This document shows positions 51,834-59,189 of a stretch of DNA of 64,000 bases, piece by piece. The notes beneath the pieces are model-generated. The model was not told the DNA's origin and did not search any database. It saw only the letters and a program-made list of their open reading frames with translations. The DNA is from Streptomyces flavotricini (GTDB taxonomy: Bacteria > Actinomycetota > Actinomycetes > Streptomycetales > Streptomycetaceae): the NCBI RefSeq assembly GCF_020639365.1, contig NZ_JAINUL010000001.1, forward strand, positions 2,779,519-2,843,518, in the 5' to 3' direction. Every line of letters begins with the position of its first letter. Position 1 is the stretch's first letter. Both the position numbers and the translations under genes were made by a program.

Positions 51834-52523
51834 GTGAGCACCAACACCATGCGGCGAGCGGCAACGGGCGTCATCGGTCTGGCGGTTGCCGGAACACTGA
51901 CCCTCACCGGCTGCAAGAACGGCAACGAGGAGGTCGCCCCCGCGCAGTCGAGCGCTCCGGCAGCACAGCCGAGCCAGGGCGGCCAGGACTCCGCGCAGCC
52001 CGGCACTCCGGCCAGCCCCTCCACCGGCGGCGGCCAGGCCCCCGCGGGCGCGGCGGGCCAGGCGAAGCCCGGCCAGACCTTCAAGATCGGCGAGACGGCG
52101 CAGATCCCGTTCAGCTACGGCAGCACCAAGGGCGGCACCCTCGCCCTCACCGTCACCGCCGTCGAGCAGGGCCAGCCGGCCGACCTCGACTCGCTCAAGC
52201 TGGGCGACAAGGTCAAGGGGATGATCCCCTACTACGTCCGCTACACGGTCAAGAACATCGGCACCGTGGACCTCTCGTACGCCTCCGTGGGCCACATCAA
52301 GGGCATCCTCCCGGACGGCTCCGAGGCCCAGGGCGTCTCCGTCATCGGCAAGTTCGAGAAGTGCAAGGACGAGACGCTGCCGAAGGGCTTCACCAACGGC
52401 CAGACCCAGACCAGCTGCGCCATCGCCCTGGCCCCGTCCGCCCAGACGAAGGTGGTCGGCGCCGAGTACTGGGGCGACCCGTACAACAACCTGAGCGACG
52501 GCAAGGGCCTCTTCTGGAAGTAG
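51834..52523 (+). CDS. Secreted lipoprotein, DUF4352-like fold, function unknown
   Basis: A 229-residue protein. The signal peptide ends in the lipobox LTGC at about residue 27. A disordered glutamine/proline/glycine linker (about 33-78) is followed by a beta-rich domain of about 150 residues with VRYTVKNIGTVDLSY. Two cysteines (in EKCKDE and TSCAIAL) may form a disulfide. The layout resembles telokin-like immunoglobulin-fold lipoproteins of Streptomyces. GTG 51834 has GGGGGA eight bases upstream. No partner is evident. Confidence 0.85.
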   Translation: MSTNTMRRAATGVIGLAVAGTLTLTGCKNGNEEVAPAQSSAPAAQPSQGGQDSAQPGTPASPSTGGGQAPAGAAGQAKPGQTFKIGETAQIPFSYGSTKGGTLALTVTAVEQGQPADLDSLKLGDKVKGMIPYYVRYTVKNIGTVDLSYASVGHIKGILPDGSEAQGVSVIGKFEKCKDETLPKGFTNGQTQTSCAIALAPSAQTKVVGAEYWGDPYNNLSDGKGLFWK

Positions 52524-52645
52524 CGGCACGGGAACCGGCAGCGGCCACCGCCGCGCCCTCCCCTGCCGGACGACCGGGCCCCCGCCCGCGCCACCGCGCG
52601 GGCGGGGCTCCCGCCGTCCCGGCCCGGTCGCGCGACAATGGCGCC

Positions 52646-53461
52646 ATGCCCGAAGGAGACAGCGTCTGGCGCGCCGCGGCCCGGCTGGACGCCGCCCTGG
52701 CCGGCCACGAGCTGACCCGCAGCGACCTGCGCGTCCCCCGCTTCGCCACCGCCGACCTGACCGGCCGCACCACCCTCGGCGTCACCCCGCGCGGCAAACA
52801 CCTCCTCGCCCGTTTCGAGGGCGGCCTGACCCTCCACACCCACCTGGGCATGGACGGCTCGTGGCGGGTCTTCGCCGCGCGGGAGAAGTGGCACGGCGGC
52901 CCGGCGTACGAGATCCGCGCCGTCCTCGGCACGGCCGGGCACACGGCCGTCGGCTACCGCCTCCCCGTCGTCGAACTGCTCCGCACCTGCGAGGAGGACC
53001 GGGCCGTCGGCCACCTGGGCCCCGACCTCCTCGGCCCCGACTGGGACGCGGGGGAGGCCGCCGCCAACCTCCTCGCCGCTCCCCGGCGCCCGCTCGGCGA
53101 GGCCCTGCTCGACCAGCGCAACCTGGCCGGCATCGGCAACATCTACAAGTCCGAGCTCTGCTTCCTCGCCCAGGTCACCCCCTGGACCCCGGTCGGCGAC
53201 CTCCCCGACCCCGGGACCACCGCCGTCCGCCTGGCCGGCGCCGCCCACCGTCTGCTGCGCGCCAACACCGGCGACCGGGCGGTCCGCAACACCACCGGCA
53301 GCCGCCGCCCCGGCCAGGAGCTCTTCGTGTACGGCCGCGCCCGCCGCCCCTGCCTGCGCTGCGGCACCCCCGTCCGCGAAGCCCCGCAGGACGACCGCCC
53401 GACGTACTGGTGCCCGCACTGCCAATCCGGCCCGACCCCTCCTGCGCGGCCGCCTGGTTGA
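52646..53461 (+). CDS. Fpg/Nei-family DNA glycosylase-AP lyase
   Basis: A 271-residue base-excision enzyme beginning with the catalytic MPEGDS: P2 forms the Schiff base and E3 takes part in catalysis. The helix-two-turns-helix contains LLDQRNLAGIGNIYKSE. The zinc finger is CLRC...CPHC (C236, C239, C256, C259). It resembles the mycobacterial Nei2/endonuclease VIII branch rather than MutM because of the PEGDS start. It removes oxidised bases, mainly pyrimidines, and cuts the strand. Confidence 0.92.
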   Translation: MPEGDSVWRAAARLDAALAGHELTRSDLRVPRFATADLTGRTTLGVTPRGKHLLARFEGGLTLHTHLGMDGSWRVFAAREKWHGGPAYEIRAVLGTAGHTAVGYRLPVVELLRTCEEDRAVGHLGPDLLGPDWDAGEAAANLLAAPRRPLGEALLDQRNLAGIGNIYKSELCFLAQVTPWTPVGDLPDPGTTAVRLAGAAHRLLRANTGDRAVRNTTGSRRPGQELFVYGRARRPCLRCGTPVREAPQDDRPTYWCPHCQSGPTPPARPPG

Positions 53462-53493
53462 CGGTCCGTCAGATCCGGTCGTACCGTCCCGGC

Positions 53494-54264
53494 ATGCCCA
53501 CACCCAGAGCCCCGTACGACCTCACCGGCCGGACCGCCCTGATCACCGGCGCCGCCAGCGGCATAGGCCGCGCCACCGCCGTTCTCCTCGCCGAGGCGGG
53601 CGCCTCCGTGCACTGCGCGGACCGCGACGGGCGGGGCCTCGCCGAGACCGCCGACCTCGTCGCCAAGGCCGGCGGGTCCGCCACCGTCCACCCCCTCGAC
53701 GTCACCGACCGGGCCGCCCTGCGGGCCGCCGTGGCCGCCGCCGGAACCCTCGACATCGCCGCCGCCATCGCCGGGATCATGCACACCAGCAGCGTTCTGG
53801 AGACTTCCGACGAGGACCTCGACCGGGTCCTGGACATCAACTTCAAGGGGATCCTGCGCACCTGTCAGGAGGCCGCGCGGGCCATGATCGCGGCCGGCCG
53901 TCCGGGATCGATCATCACGATGGCCTCCGGCGCCGTGGACGCCGCCCAGCCCGGCCTGCTCTGCTACAGCGCCGCCAAGGCCGCCGTCGTCCAGCTCACC
54001 AAGACCCTCGCCACGGAGGCCGGGCCCCACGGGATCCGCGTCAACGCCGTCGCCCCGGGGTGGATCCGCACGCCCATGACGGGCCGGCACAGTCCCGAGG
54101 TCCGGGAGCAGACCGAGGCCGCGATGGTCCGGATGTCCCCCCTGCGCCGCGTGGGCGAGCCCGAGGACATCGCCCAGGCCGTGCTCTACCTCGCCTCGGA
54201 CGCCTCGTCCTTCATGACGGGCCAGATCCTCCGCCCGAACGGCGGAGTGTCGATGCCCTGGTGA
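53494..54264 (+). CDS. Short-chain dehydrogenase/reductase
   Basis: A 256-residue classical SDR. The cofactor motif TGAASGIG is at 18-25, and the catalytic S145, Y158 and K162 lie in MASG...CYSAAK. The aspartate after the second strand (CADRDGRG) suggests NAD preference. PGWIRTPM and the terminal GQILRPNGGVSMPW are usual for the FabG-like group. The substrate is unknown. The start ATG 53494 has only weak upstream purines. The last 53 bp overlap a convergent gene. Confidence 0.92.
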   Translation: MPTPRAPYDLTGRTALITGAASGIGRATAVLLAEAGASVHCADRDGRGLAETADLVAKAGGSATVHPLDVTDRAALRAAVAAAGTLDIAAAIAGIMHTSSVLETSDEDLDRVLDINFKGILRTCQEAARAMIAAGRPGSIITMASGAVDAAQPGLLCYSAAKAAVVQLTKTLATEAGPHGIRVNAVAPGWIRTPMTGRHSPEVREQTEAAMVRMSPLRRVGEPEDIAQAVLYLASDASSFMTGQILRPNGGVSMPW

Positions 54265-54568
54265 GCCCCTCATCACCCGGCACCGCGCCTCCCGGCCCGG
54301 CCACCGCCCCGTCGAACGGCTCCGCCACCGCCCCGTCGAACGGCCCCGCCGCCCGCCGGGCCCTGCGTACGGGCCCCGGCGTGCAGTGCACCGGCAGCAG
54401 CCCCAGCCCCCAGCCGCCCACGGCGACCGCGCCCTCCACCGGACCCGACTCGCCCGGCGCCAGAGCCAGCCGCAGCACCGCCCACCACCACAGCGCACCC
54501 ATCGCCACCGCGAGGGCCACCATCGGGGATATGCCCAGTACCGGAGGTATCCGCAGTAACCGCCGCAC
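54212..54568 (-). CDS. Small membrane protein with a TTA codon (bldA-type)
   Basis: A 118-residue protein starting GTG CGG CGG TTA, so leucine 4 uses the rare TTA codon that needs the BldA tRNA. GGGAGG lies five bases upstream, an excellent ribosome site that supports the gene being real. One long hydrophobic stretch (about 8-37, PPVLGISPMVALAVAMGALW onward) is followed by a glycine/proline-rich tail with two copies of a PFDGAVA repeat. No family recognised. Its 3' end overlaps the SDR gene by 53 bp antisense. Confidence 0.65.
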   Translation of the reverse strand: MRRLLRIPPVLGISPMVALAVAMGALWWWAVLRLALAPGESGPVEGAVAVGGWGLGLLPVHCTPGPVRRARRAAGPFDGAVAEPFDGAVAGPGGAVPGDEGLTRASTLRRSGGGSGPS

Positions 54569-54658
54569 GGCTGCCTCCCGGGATCAGGGCCGCGATCCGG
54601 ACTCGTCCGGATTCCCCATCCTCCCGTACACCCCCGGGCCGCGCACCCAGAACGGCGC

Positions 54659-54697
54659 GGAGCCCCGGCCGGTGCGTCACGCACCGGCCGGGGCTCC
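54659..54697 (-). terminator. Terminator of clgR
   Basis: An 18-bp perfect stem (54659-54676 with 54680-54697) with a TCA loop lies 37 bp after the clgR stop and ahead of the TTA-containing gene. Confidence 0.88.
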
Positions 54698-54733
54698 GGC
54701 CACGCTCATTTCTTCACAGCTCGCGCATCGATC

Positions 54734-55114
54734 TCACGCGGCTACGACATTCACCGCTTCCGCGGGCGCCTTGATGGTCACCCGCTCCGGCCCGCCCGTG
54801 ACCGAAGCCACGGAGACCGAATTGAGCATCGGGCGGACCGGCACCGTGACCGGTTCGCTTGCCGCGGCCGACTGCGCCAGCTCAGCCAGCGACAGCTCGT
54901 CGCTGACCTCGCGCATCAGCTCGGACATCCGTACGTCCAACGCGTCGCAGATCGCGGAGAGCAGCTCGGAGGATGCCTCCTTCTGCCCCCGCTCCACCTC
55001 GGAAAGATAGCCGAGAGAAACTCGGGCGGACGAGGAGACTTCGCGCAGAGTACGGCCCTGGCGCTGGCGCTGCCGACGCAGCACGTCACCCAGCAGGCGA
55101 CGGAGCAGAATCAT
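54734..55114 (-). CDS. clgR: ClgR, regulator of Clp and Lon protease genes
   Basis: A 126-residue XRE-type regulator. The HTH is [24 protein letters not shown] (split near residues 21-44). Its position beside cinA and pgsA matches ClgR in Streptomyces and mycobacteria. It activates clpP1P2, clpC1 and lon in S. lividans. The protein ends NVVAA; the two terminal alanines are the signal by which ClgR is degraded by ClpP in S. lividans. ATG 55114 has GGGAG six bases upstream. Confidence 0.93.
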   Translation of the reverse strand: MILLRRLLGDVLRRQRQRQGRTLREVSSSARVSLGYLSEVERGQKEASSELLSAICDALDVRMSELMREVSDELSLAELAQSAAASEPVTVPVRPMLNSVSVASVTGGPERVTIKAPAEAVNVVAA

Positions 55115-55223
55115 CGGTGGCTCCCTCCTCTGACCGTGTAGCCGCATCCTTCACGCCCCACCGTACCGCCTCGCGCCGCGGCCGTGCGGGGAGCTATGTC
55201 GTGTTCACTCAGGGCTGCAAACA

Positions 55224-55814
55224 TCAAATCCCCCCGTTCTGTTCCGTATCCTGCCCCCGCGCATTCTCGCGGAGTTCGCTCGAGAGCAGTTCGAGCACTG
55301 TCCGTGCACTCTCCCTACGAATTTCCGCACGGGAGCCGTTCAACCTCAGCGGGACGGTTTTCCTGCCCCGCGGACCCGCCACGGCGATGAAGACGGTGCC
55401 CACCGGCTGCCCGTCCTGCGGGTCGGGACCGGCCACTCCGGTGGTCGCGATCCCCCACGATGCACCCAGCACGCGCCGTACGCCGGCCGCCATCTCGGCC
55501 GCTACCTGCGCGTTCACCGCGCCTTCGGCGGCCAGCAGCCCGGCGTCCACCCCCAGGACGCGGTGCTTCAGCTCGGTGGCGTACGCCGTGACCGAACCGC
55601 GGAAGGAGCGGGAGGCCCCGGCGATGCCCGTGAGCTCCGCTGCCACCATGCCGCCGGTCAGCGACTCGGCGACGGCGAGGGTCTGGTCACTCTCCGCAAG
55701 GAGGCGCAGCACCTCCGCGGCGACTGCTGCGGTGGCCCCGGTCTCCGCCGCCGGTTCCGCGGCGCCCGAAGGCGCCCCACCGACCACCGGAGATTCCCCC
55801 GCCGGGTATGTCAC
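55224..55814 (-). CDS. pncC: CinA C-terminal-domain protein, NMN amidohydrolase
   Basis: A 196-residue stand-alone CinA C domain (full CinA is about 410). The signature LAVAESLTGGMVAAELT (about 47-63) and GIATTGVAGPDPQDGQPVG are present. The family deamidates nicotinamide mononucleotide to recycle NAD. GTG overlaps the pgsA TGA by 4 bp. It lies 109 bp upstream of clgR, which is transcribed in the same direction. Confidence 0.92.
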   Translation of the reverse strand: MTYPAGESPVVGGAPSGAAEPAAETGATAAVAAEVLRLLAESDQTLAVAESLTGGMVAAELTGIAGASRSFRGSVTAYATELKHRVLGVDAGLLAAEGAVNAQVAAEMAAGVRRVLGASWGIATTGVAGPDPQDGQPVGTVFIAVAGPRGRKTVPLRLNGSRAEIRRESARTVLELLSSELRENARGQDTEQNGGI

Positions 55815-56467
55815 CTTGCGGCCCGCTCCGCTTCCAGACCCTGGCGCCGCAGCACCACGGCCTGACGGATGTAATCCAAACCGGTGACGACGGTCAGCAC
55901 GACGGCGGCCGCCATCACCCAGAAGCGCAGGCTCGCCAGCGGCCCGGTCAGCGCCAGGACGTACATGCCCACCGCCGTCCCCTGGACCAGGGTCTTGAGC
56001 TTGCCGCCCCGGCTGGCGGGAATCACTCCGTACCTGATGACCCAGAAACGCATGAGCGTGATCCCGAGTTCCCGCCCGAGGATCACTGCGGTCACCCACC
56101 AGGGCAGGTCGCCCAGCCAGGAGAGACAGATCAACGCCGACCCCATGATCGCCTTGTCGGCGATGGGGTCGGCGATCTTCCCGAAGTCCGTGACCAGGTT
56201 GTACGTACGGGCCAGGTGCCCGTCGAAGATGTCCGTGATCATGGCGACGGCGAACGCGGCCCAGGCCCACGCGCGCCACACCGGGTCGTACCCGCCGTCG
56301 GCGAGGAGGAGCAGGACGAATCCCGGCACCAGGACGAGCCGGATCATCGTCAGGATGTTCGCGATGTTCCACAGGCTGGCCTGATTGACCGCCGCGGCCC
56401 CCAGCTTCGCGCCGGGCGCGGGCCGGCGGCCGGTCCCGCCCGCCGCAGATGCCGGGACTCCGGTCAT
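55811..56467 (-). CDS. pgsA: CDP-diacylglycerol--glycerol-3-phosphate 3-phosphatidyltransferase
   Basis: A 218-residue membrane enzyme of the CDP-alcohol phosphotransferase family. The full motif is present as D79xxDGxxAR...G96xxxD100xxxD104. Hydrophobic helices surround it. It makes phosphatidylglycerol phosphate. A second Pgs-like role (PgsA2/A3) is possible because mycobacteria have several paralogues. ATG overlaps the rimO TGA by 4 bp, so rimO-pgsA-cinA form one operon. Confidence 0.93.
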   Translation of the reverse strand: MTGVPASAAGGTGRRPAPGAKLGAAAVNQASLWNIANILTMIRLVLVPGFVLLLLADGGYDPVWRAWAWAAFAVAMITDIFDGHLARTYNLVTDFGKIADPIADKAIMGSALICLSWLGDLPWWVTAVILGRELGITLMRFWVIRYGVIPASRGGKLKTLVQGTAVGMYVLALTGPLASLRFWVMAAAVVLTVVTGLDYIRQAVVLRRQGLEAERAAR

Positions 56468-57963
56468 CCGGCCGCCTCCTCGTCGAGGTGCAGGGGCTCG
56501 GCCACCAGGTCCACGCCCAGCGTGCCGACCACCTTCGCCGTCACGATACGGCCGGGCACCAGGCCCGTGCTGTCCGTGAAGACGACCTGGCCGTCCGTCT
56601 CGGGCGCCTGGTGCGCGGCCCGCCCGTAGGCGCCGTCACCGTCCTCGTCCACCGCTTCCACGGACTCGACGAGTACCTCCAGGGTCTCCCCGATCCGCTC
56701 CTCGGCGCGCTGCGAGGTGAGCTCCTCGGCGAGCCGCTGCATGTGCGCGAGCCGCTCGGCGATCGTTTCCTCGTCCAGCTTGTTCTCGTACGTGACGGCC
56801 TCGGTGCCGTCCTCGTCGGAGTAGCCGAAGACACCGATCGCGTCGAGCCGTGCGTGGGTGAGGAAGCGCTCCAGCTCCTTGAAGTCGGCCTCCGTCTCAC
56901 CGGGGAAGCCGACGATGAAGTTGGACCGGACGCCGGCCTGCGGGGCCTTGCTGCGGATGGTGTCCAGCAGCTCCAGGAACCGGTCCGTGTCGCCGAAGCG
57001 GCGCATGGCCCGCAGCACGTCGGGGGCCGAGTGCTGGAAGGACAGGTCGAAGTACGGCACGACCTTGGGGGTCGAGGTCAGTACGTCGATCAGGCCGGGC
57101 CGCATCTCGGCCGGCTGGAGGTAGCTGACGCGGACGCGCTCGATGCCGTCCACCGCGGCCAGCTCGGGCAGCAGGGTCTCCAGCAGGCGGATGTCGCCGA
57201 GGTCCTTGCCGTACGAGGTGTTGTTCTCGGAGACCAGCATGACCTCCTTGACGCCCTGCTCGGCGAGCCAGCGCGTCTCGCCCAGCACATCGCTGGGGCG
57301 GCGCGAGATGAAGGAGCCGCGGAAGGACGGGATGGCGCAGAACGAGCAGCGCCGGTCGCAGCCGGAGGCCAGCTTGACCGAGGCGACCGGGCTCTTGTCC
57401 AGGCGGCGGCGCAGCGGGGCGCGCGGCCCGGAGGCGGGAGCGACTCCGTCCGGGAGGTCGGCGGGGGCCTCGGCCGGCTCCTCGGCGGGCGCCGACTGGG
57501 CGTGGCCGGGCAGCGCCACCGCGCTCTCCTGGCGGTCCGCGGGGCTGATCGGCAGCAGCTTGCGCCGGTCACGCGGGGTGTGGGAGGCGTGGATGCCGCC
57601 GTTGAGGATGGTCTGGAGGCGGTCGGAGATGTCGGCGTAGTCGTCGAAGCCGAGCACGCCGTCGGCCTCGGGGAGCGCCTCGGCGAGCTCCTTGCCGTAG
57701 CGCTCGGCCATGCAGCCGACGGCGACGACGGCCTGGGTCTTGCCGTGATCCTTGAGATCGTTGGCTTCGAGCAGGGCGTCTACGGAGTCCTTTTTGGCGG
57801 CTTCGACGAAGCCGCAGGTGTTGACGACGGCTACGTCCGCATCGGCGGCGTCCTCGACGAGCTCCCAGCCATCCGCCGCCAAGCGGCCTGCGAGCTCCTC
57901 CGAGTCCACCTCGTTACGGGCGCAGCCAAGAGTGACAAGGGCGACGGTACGGCGTTCGGGCAT
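56464..57963 (-). CDS. rimO: Ribosomal protein S12 methylthiotransferase RimO
   Basis: A 499-residue radical-SAM methylthiotransferase that modifies the conserved aspartate of ribosomal protein S12. N-terminal cluster cysteines are C14, C50 and C84. The radical-SAM motif is CDRRCSFC (C202, C206, C209). A 60-residue proline/alanine-rich insert (about 140-190) sits between the domains and is peculiar to Streptomyces-type RimO. TRAM forms the C terminus. ATG 57963 is the conserved start, [14 protein letters not shown]. Confidence 0.95.
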   Translation of the reverse strand: MPERRTVALVTLGCARNEVDSEELAGRLAADGWELVEDAADADVAVVNTCGFVEAAKKDSVDALLEANDLKDHGKTQAVVAVGCMAERYGKELAEALPEADGVLGFDDYADISDRLQTILNGGIHASHTPRDRRKLLPISPADRQESAVALPGHAQSAPAEEPAEAPADLPDGVAPASGPRAPLRRRLDKSPVASVKLASGCDRRCSFCAIPSFRGSFISRRPSDVLGETRWLAEQGVKEVMLVSENNTSYGKDLGDIRLLETLLPELAAVDGIERVRVSYLQPAEMRPGLIDVLTSTPKVVPYFDLSFQHSAPDVLRAMRRFGDTDRFLELLDTIRSKAPQAGVRSNFIVGFPGETEADFKELERFLTHARLDAIGVFGYSDEDGTEAVTYENKLDEETIAERLAHMQRLAEELTSQRAEERIGETLEVLVESVEAVDEDGDGAYGRAAHQAPETDGQVVFTDSTGLVPGRIVTAKVVGTLGVDLVAEPLHLDEEAAG

Positions 57964-58022
57964 GGACTCAAGACTACTTTGTCCAGACGGCGGCCCCCGC
58001 CCCAAGTCCCGGTAAACCAAGA

Positions 58023-58052
58023 TCCCCGGGGTGCGGCGCAGCACCCCGGGGA
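58023..58052 (-). terminator. Terminator of the RodZ-like gene
   Basis: A perfect 12-bp stem (58023-58034 with 58041-58052) with a 6-nt loop. On the minus strand it is followed by TCTTGGTTT. It lies 27 bp after the RodZ-like stop and 60 bp before rimO. Confidence 0.85.
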
Positions 58053-58078
58053 CCCGGAATCACGGATTCAGCGCTGTA

Positions 58079-58972
58079 TCAGCCCGCCTGGGCCGCCCCC
58101 TGGCGGGGGTCGTCCTTGGTGTATGTGAGGCGTTCCACCTGACCCGGCTGGAAGTCGTCCTTGATCTCCTTGCCGTTCACGAAGAGCTTCACGACCCCGG
58201 CGTCGCCGAGGACGAGGTCGATGGACTCCTTGTCCGTGAAGGTCTTGGACTCGCCCGGGGCCAGCGTCCCGTCGAACAGCAGGCGGCCGCTGTGGTCCTT
58301 CGCGGAGATCCAGCTCTCGCCGTCGTTGGCCGTCAGGACGACCGTGACGAGGTCCTTGGGCGCGGCGGCGATCGCGCTGTCCGAGGGCTCCGGCTTGGGG
58401 GCCTTCGGCTGCTGCGGCTGGGCTGCCGGCTTGCCGGCCGACTGCTTGGGCGCGGCCTGCGGGGCGGCGGAGGCGTCCGCCACCGGCCGCTTGTCCTTCG
58501 CGTCGCCGCCGCTGAAGGCGGTGAAGCCCACGAAGCCGATCACGGCGACGATGGCGGCGACCATGGCCGCGGTCCAGTTGGGCCGCTGCCGCTCGGGACG
58601 GATGCGCTCGGCGTCGAACATCGGCGCGGCGGGCGTGGGTGCCGGCCGGCCGCCGTGGGCCGCGTCGTACGCGTCGACCAGGGGGTCCGGATCGATGTGG
58701 ACGGCGCGGGCGAGCGTGCGGATGTGACCGCGGGCGTAGACGTCGCCGCCGCACCGCGTGAAATCGTCAGCTTCGATCGCGTGCACGATCGGGATGCGCA
58801 CACGGGTGGTGGAACTGACCTCGTCGACAGTGAGCCCGGCGGCGATCCGGGCCTTCTTCAGGACCGTCCCGATGGACGGCCCTTCGGCCTTGCGTTCGAT
58901 GATGCGGTCCTCGGACCGGTCGTCGGTCGAAGGACGCTCATCTTCGGGGGAGTTGGAGTTGCCGATGGACAC
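58079..58972 (-). CDS. RodZ-like HTH membrane protein
   Basis: A 297-residue bitopic protein. A cytoplasmic RodZ-type HTH (GTVLKKARIAAGLTVDEVSS onward, about 35-100) is followed by one transmembrane helix (133-153) and an alanine/proline/lysine linker. A beta-rich extracytoplasmic DUF4115 domain (about 215-297) completes the layout. RodZ in rods couples MreB to the wall machinery; the streptomycete homologue next to ftsK may act in sporulation-wall synthesis or as a regulator. GTG 58972 is preferred over GTG 58999 because AAGG lies seven bases before it. Confidence 0.88.
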   Translation of the reverse strand: MSIGNSNSPEDERPSTDDRSEDRIIERKAEGPSIGTVLKKARIAAGLTVDEVSSTTRVRIPIVHAIEADDFTRCGGDVYARGHIRTLARAVHIDPDPLVDAYDAAHGGRPAPTPAAPMFDAERIRPERQRPNWTAAMVAAIVAVIGFVGFTAFSGGDAKDKRPVADASAAPQAAPKQSAGKPAAQPQQPKAPKPEPSDSAIAAAPKDLVTVVLTANDGESWISAKDHSGRLLFDGTLAPGESKTFTDKESIDLVLGDAGVVKLFVNGKEIKDDFQPGQVERLTYTKDDPRQGAAQAG

Positions 58973-59063
58973 GAGGGCGCCTTTCGAGCGTGTAGCCACC
59001 TGCTGGATGTCCAGTCTAGGGGGGTGACGAAAGGGTGGAGCAACCGGAGGGCGGACTTCCTAC

Positions 59064-59077
59064 GCCATTCGAATGGC
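59064..59077. promoter_or_regulatory. 14-bp perfect palindrome upstream of the RodZ-like gene
   Basis: GCCATTCGAATGGC is a perfect palindrome in the 217-bp gap between ftsK and the RodZ-like gene, 92 bp from the latter's start. It may be an operator. The remainder of the gap shows nothing else clear. Confidence 0.4.
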
Positions 59078-59189
59078 AAACCGAACAGTGTGGGAAGTCG
59101 GAGTGCTGTGGCGGCCCCGCAGCGGACACGGAGGCGCCACCTCCCTCAACTTGACGCGGCCCCAAGGGAAACGGTTGCCCGCCCGCGAA

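Noticed and set aside
55224..55300. GTTCGCTCGAGAGC-like sequence considered as a ClgR box upstream of clgR.
   Set aside because: Only the left half fits the remembered consensus and the right half fails. It also lies within the cinA coding region, more than 150 bp from clgR.
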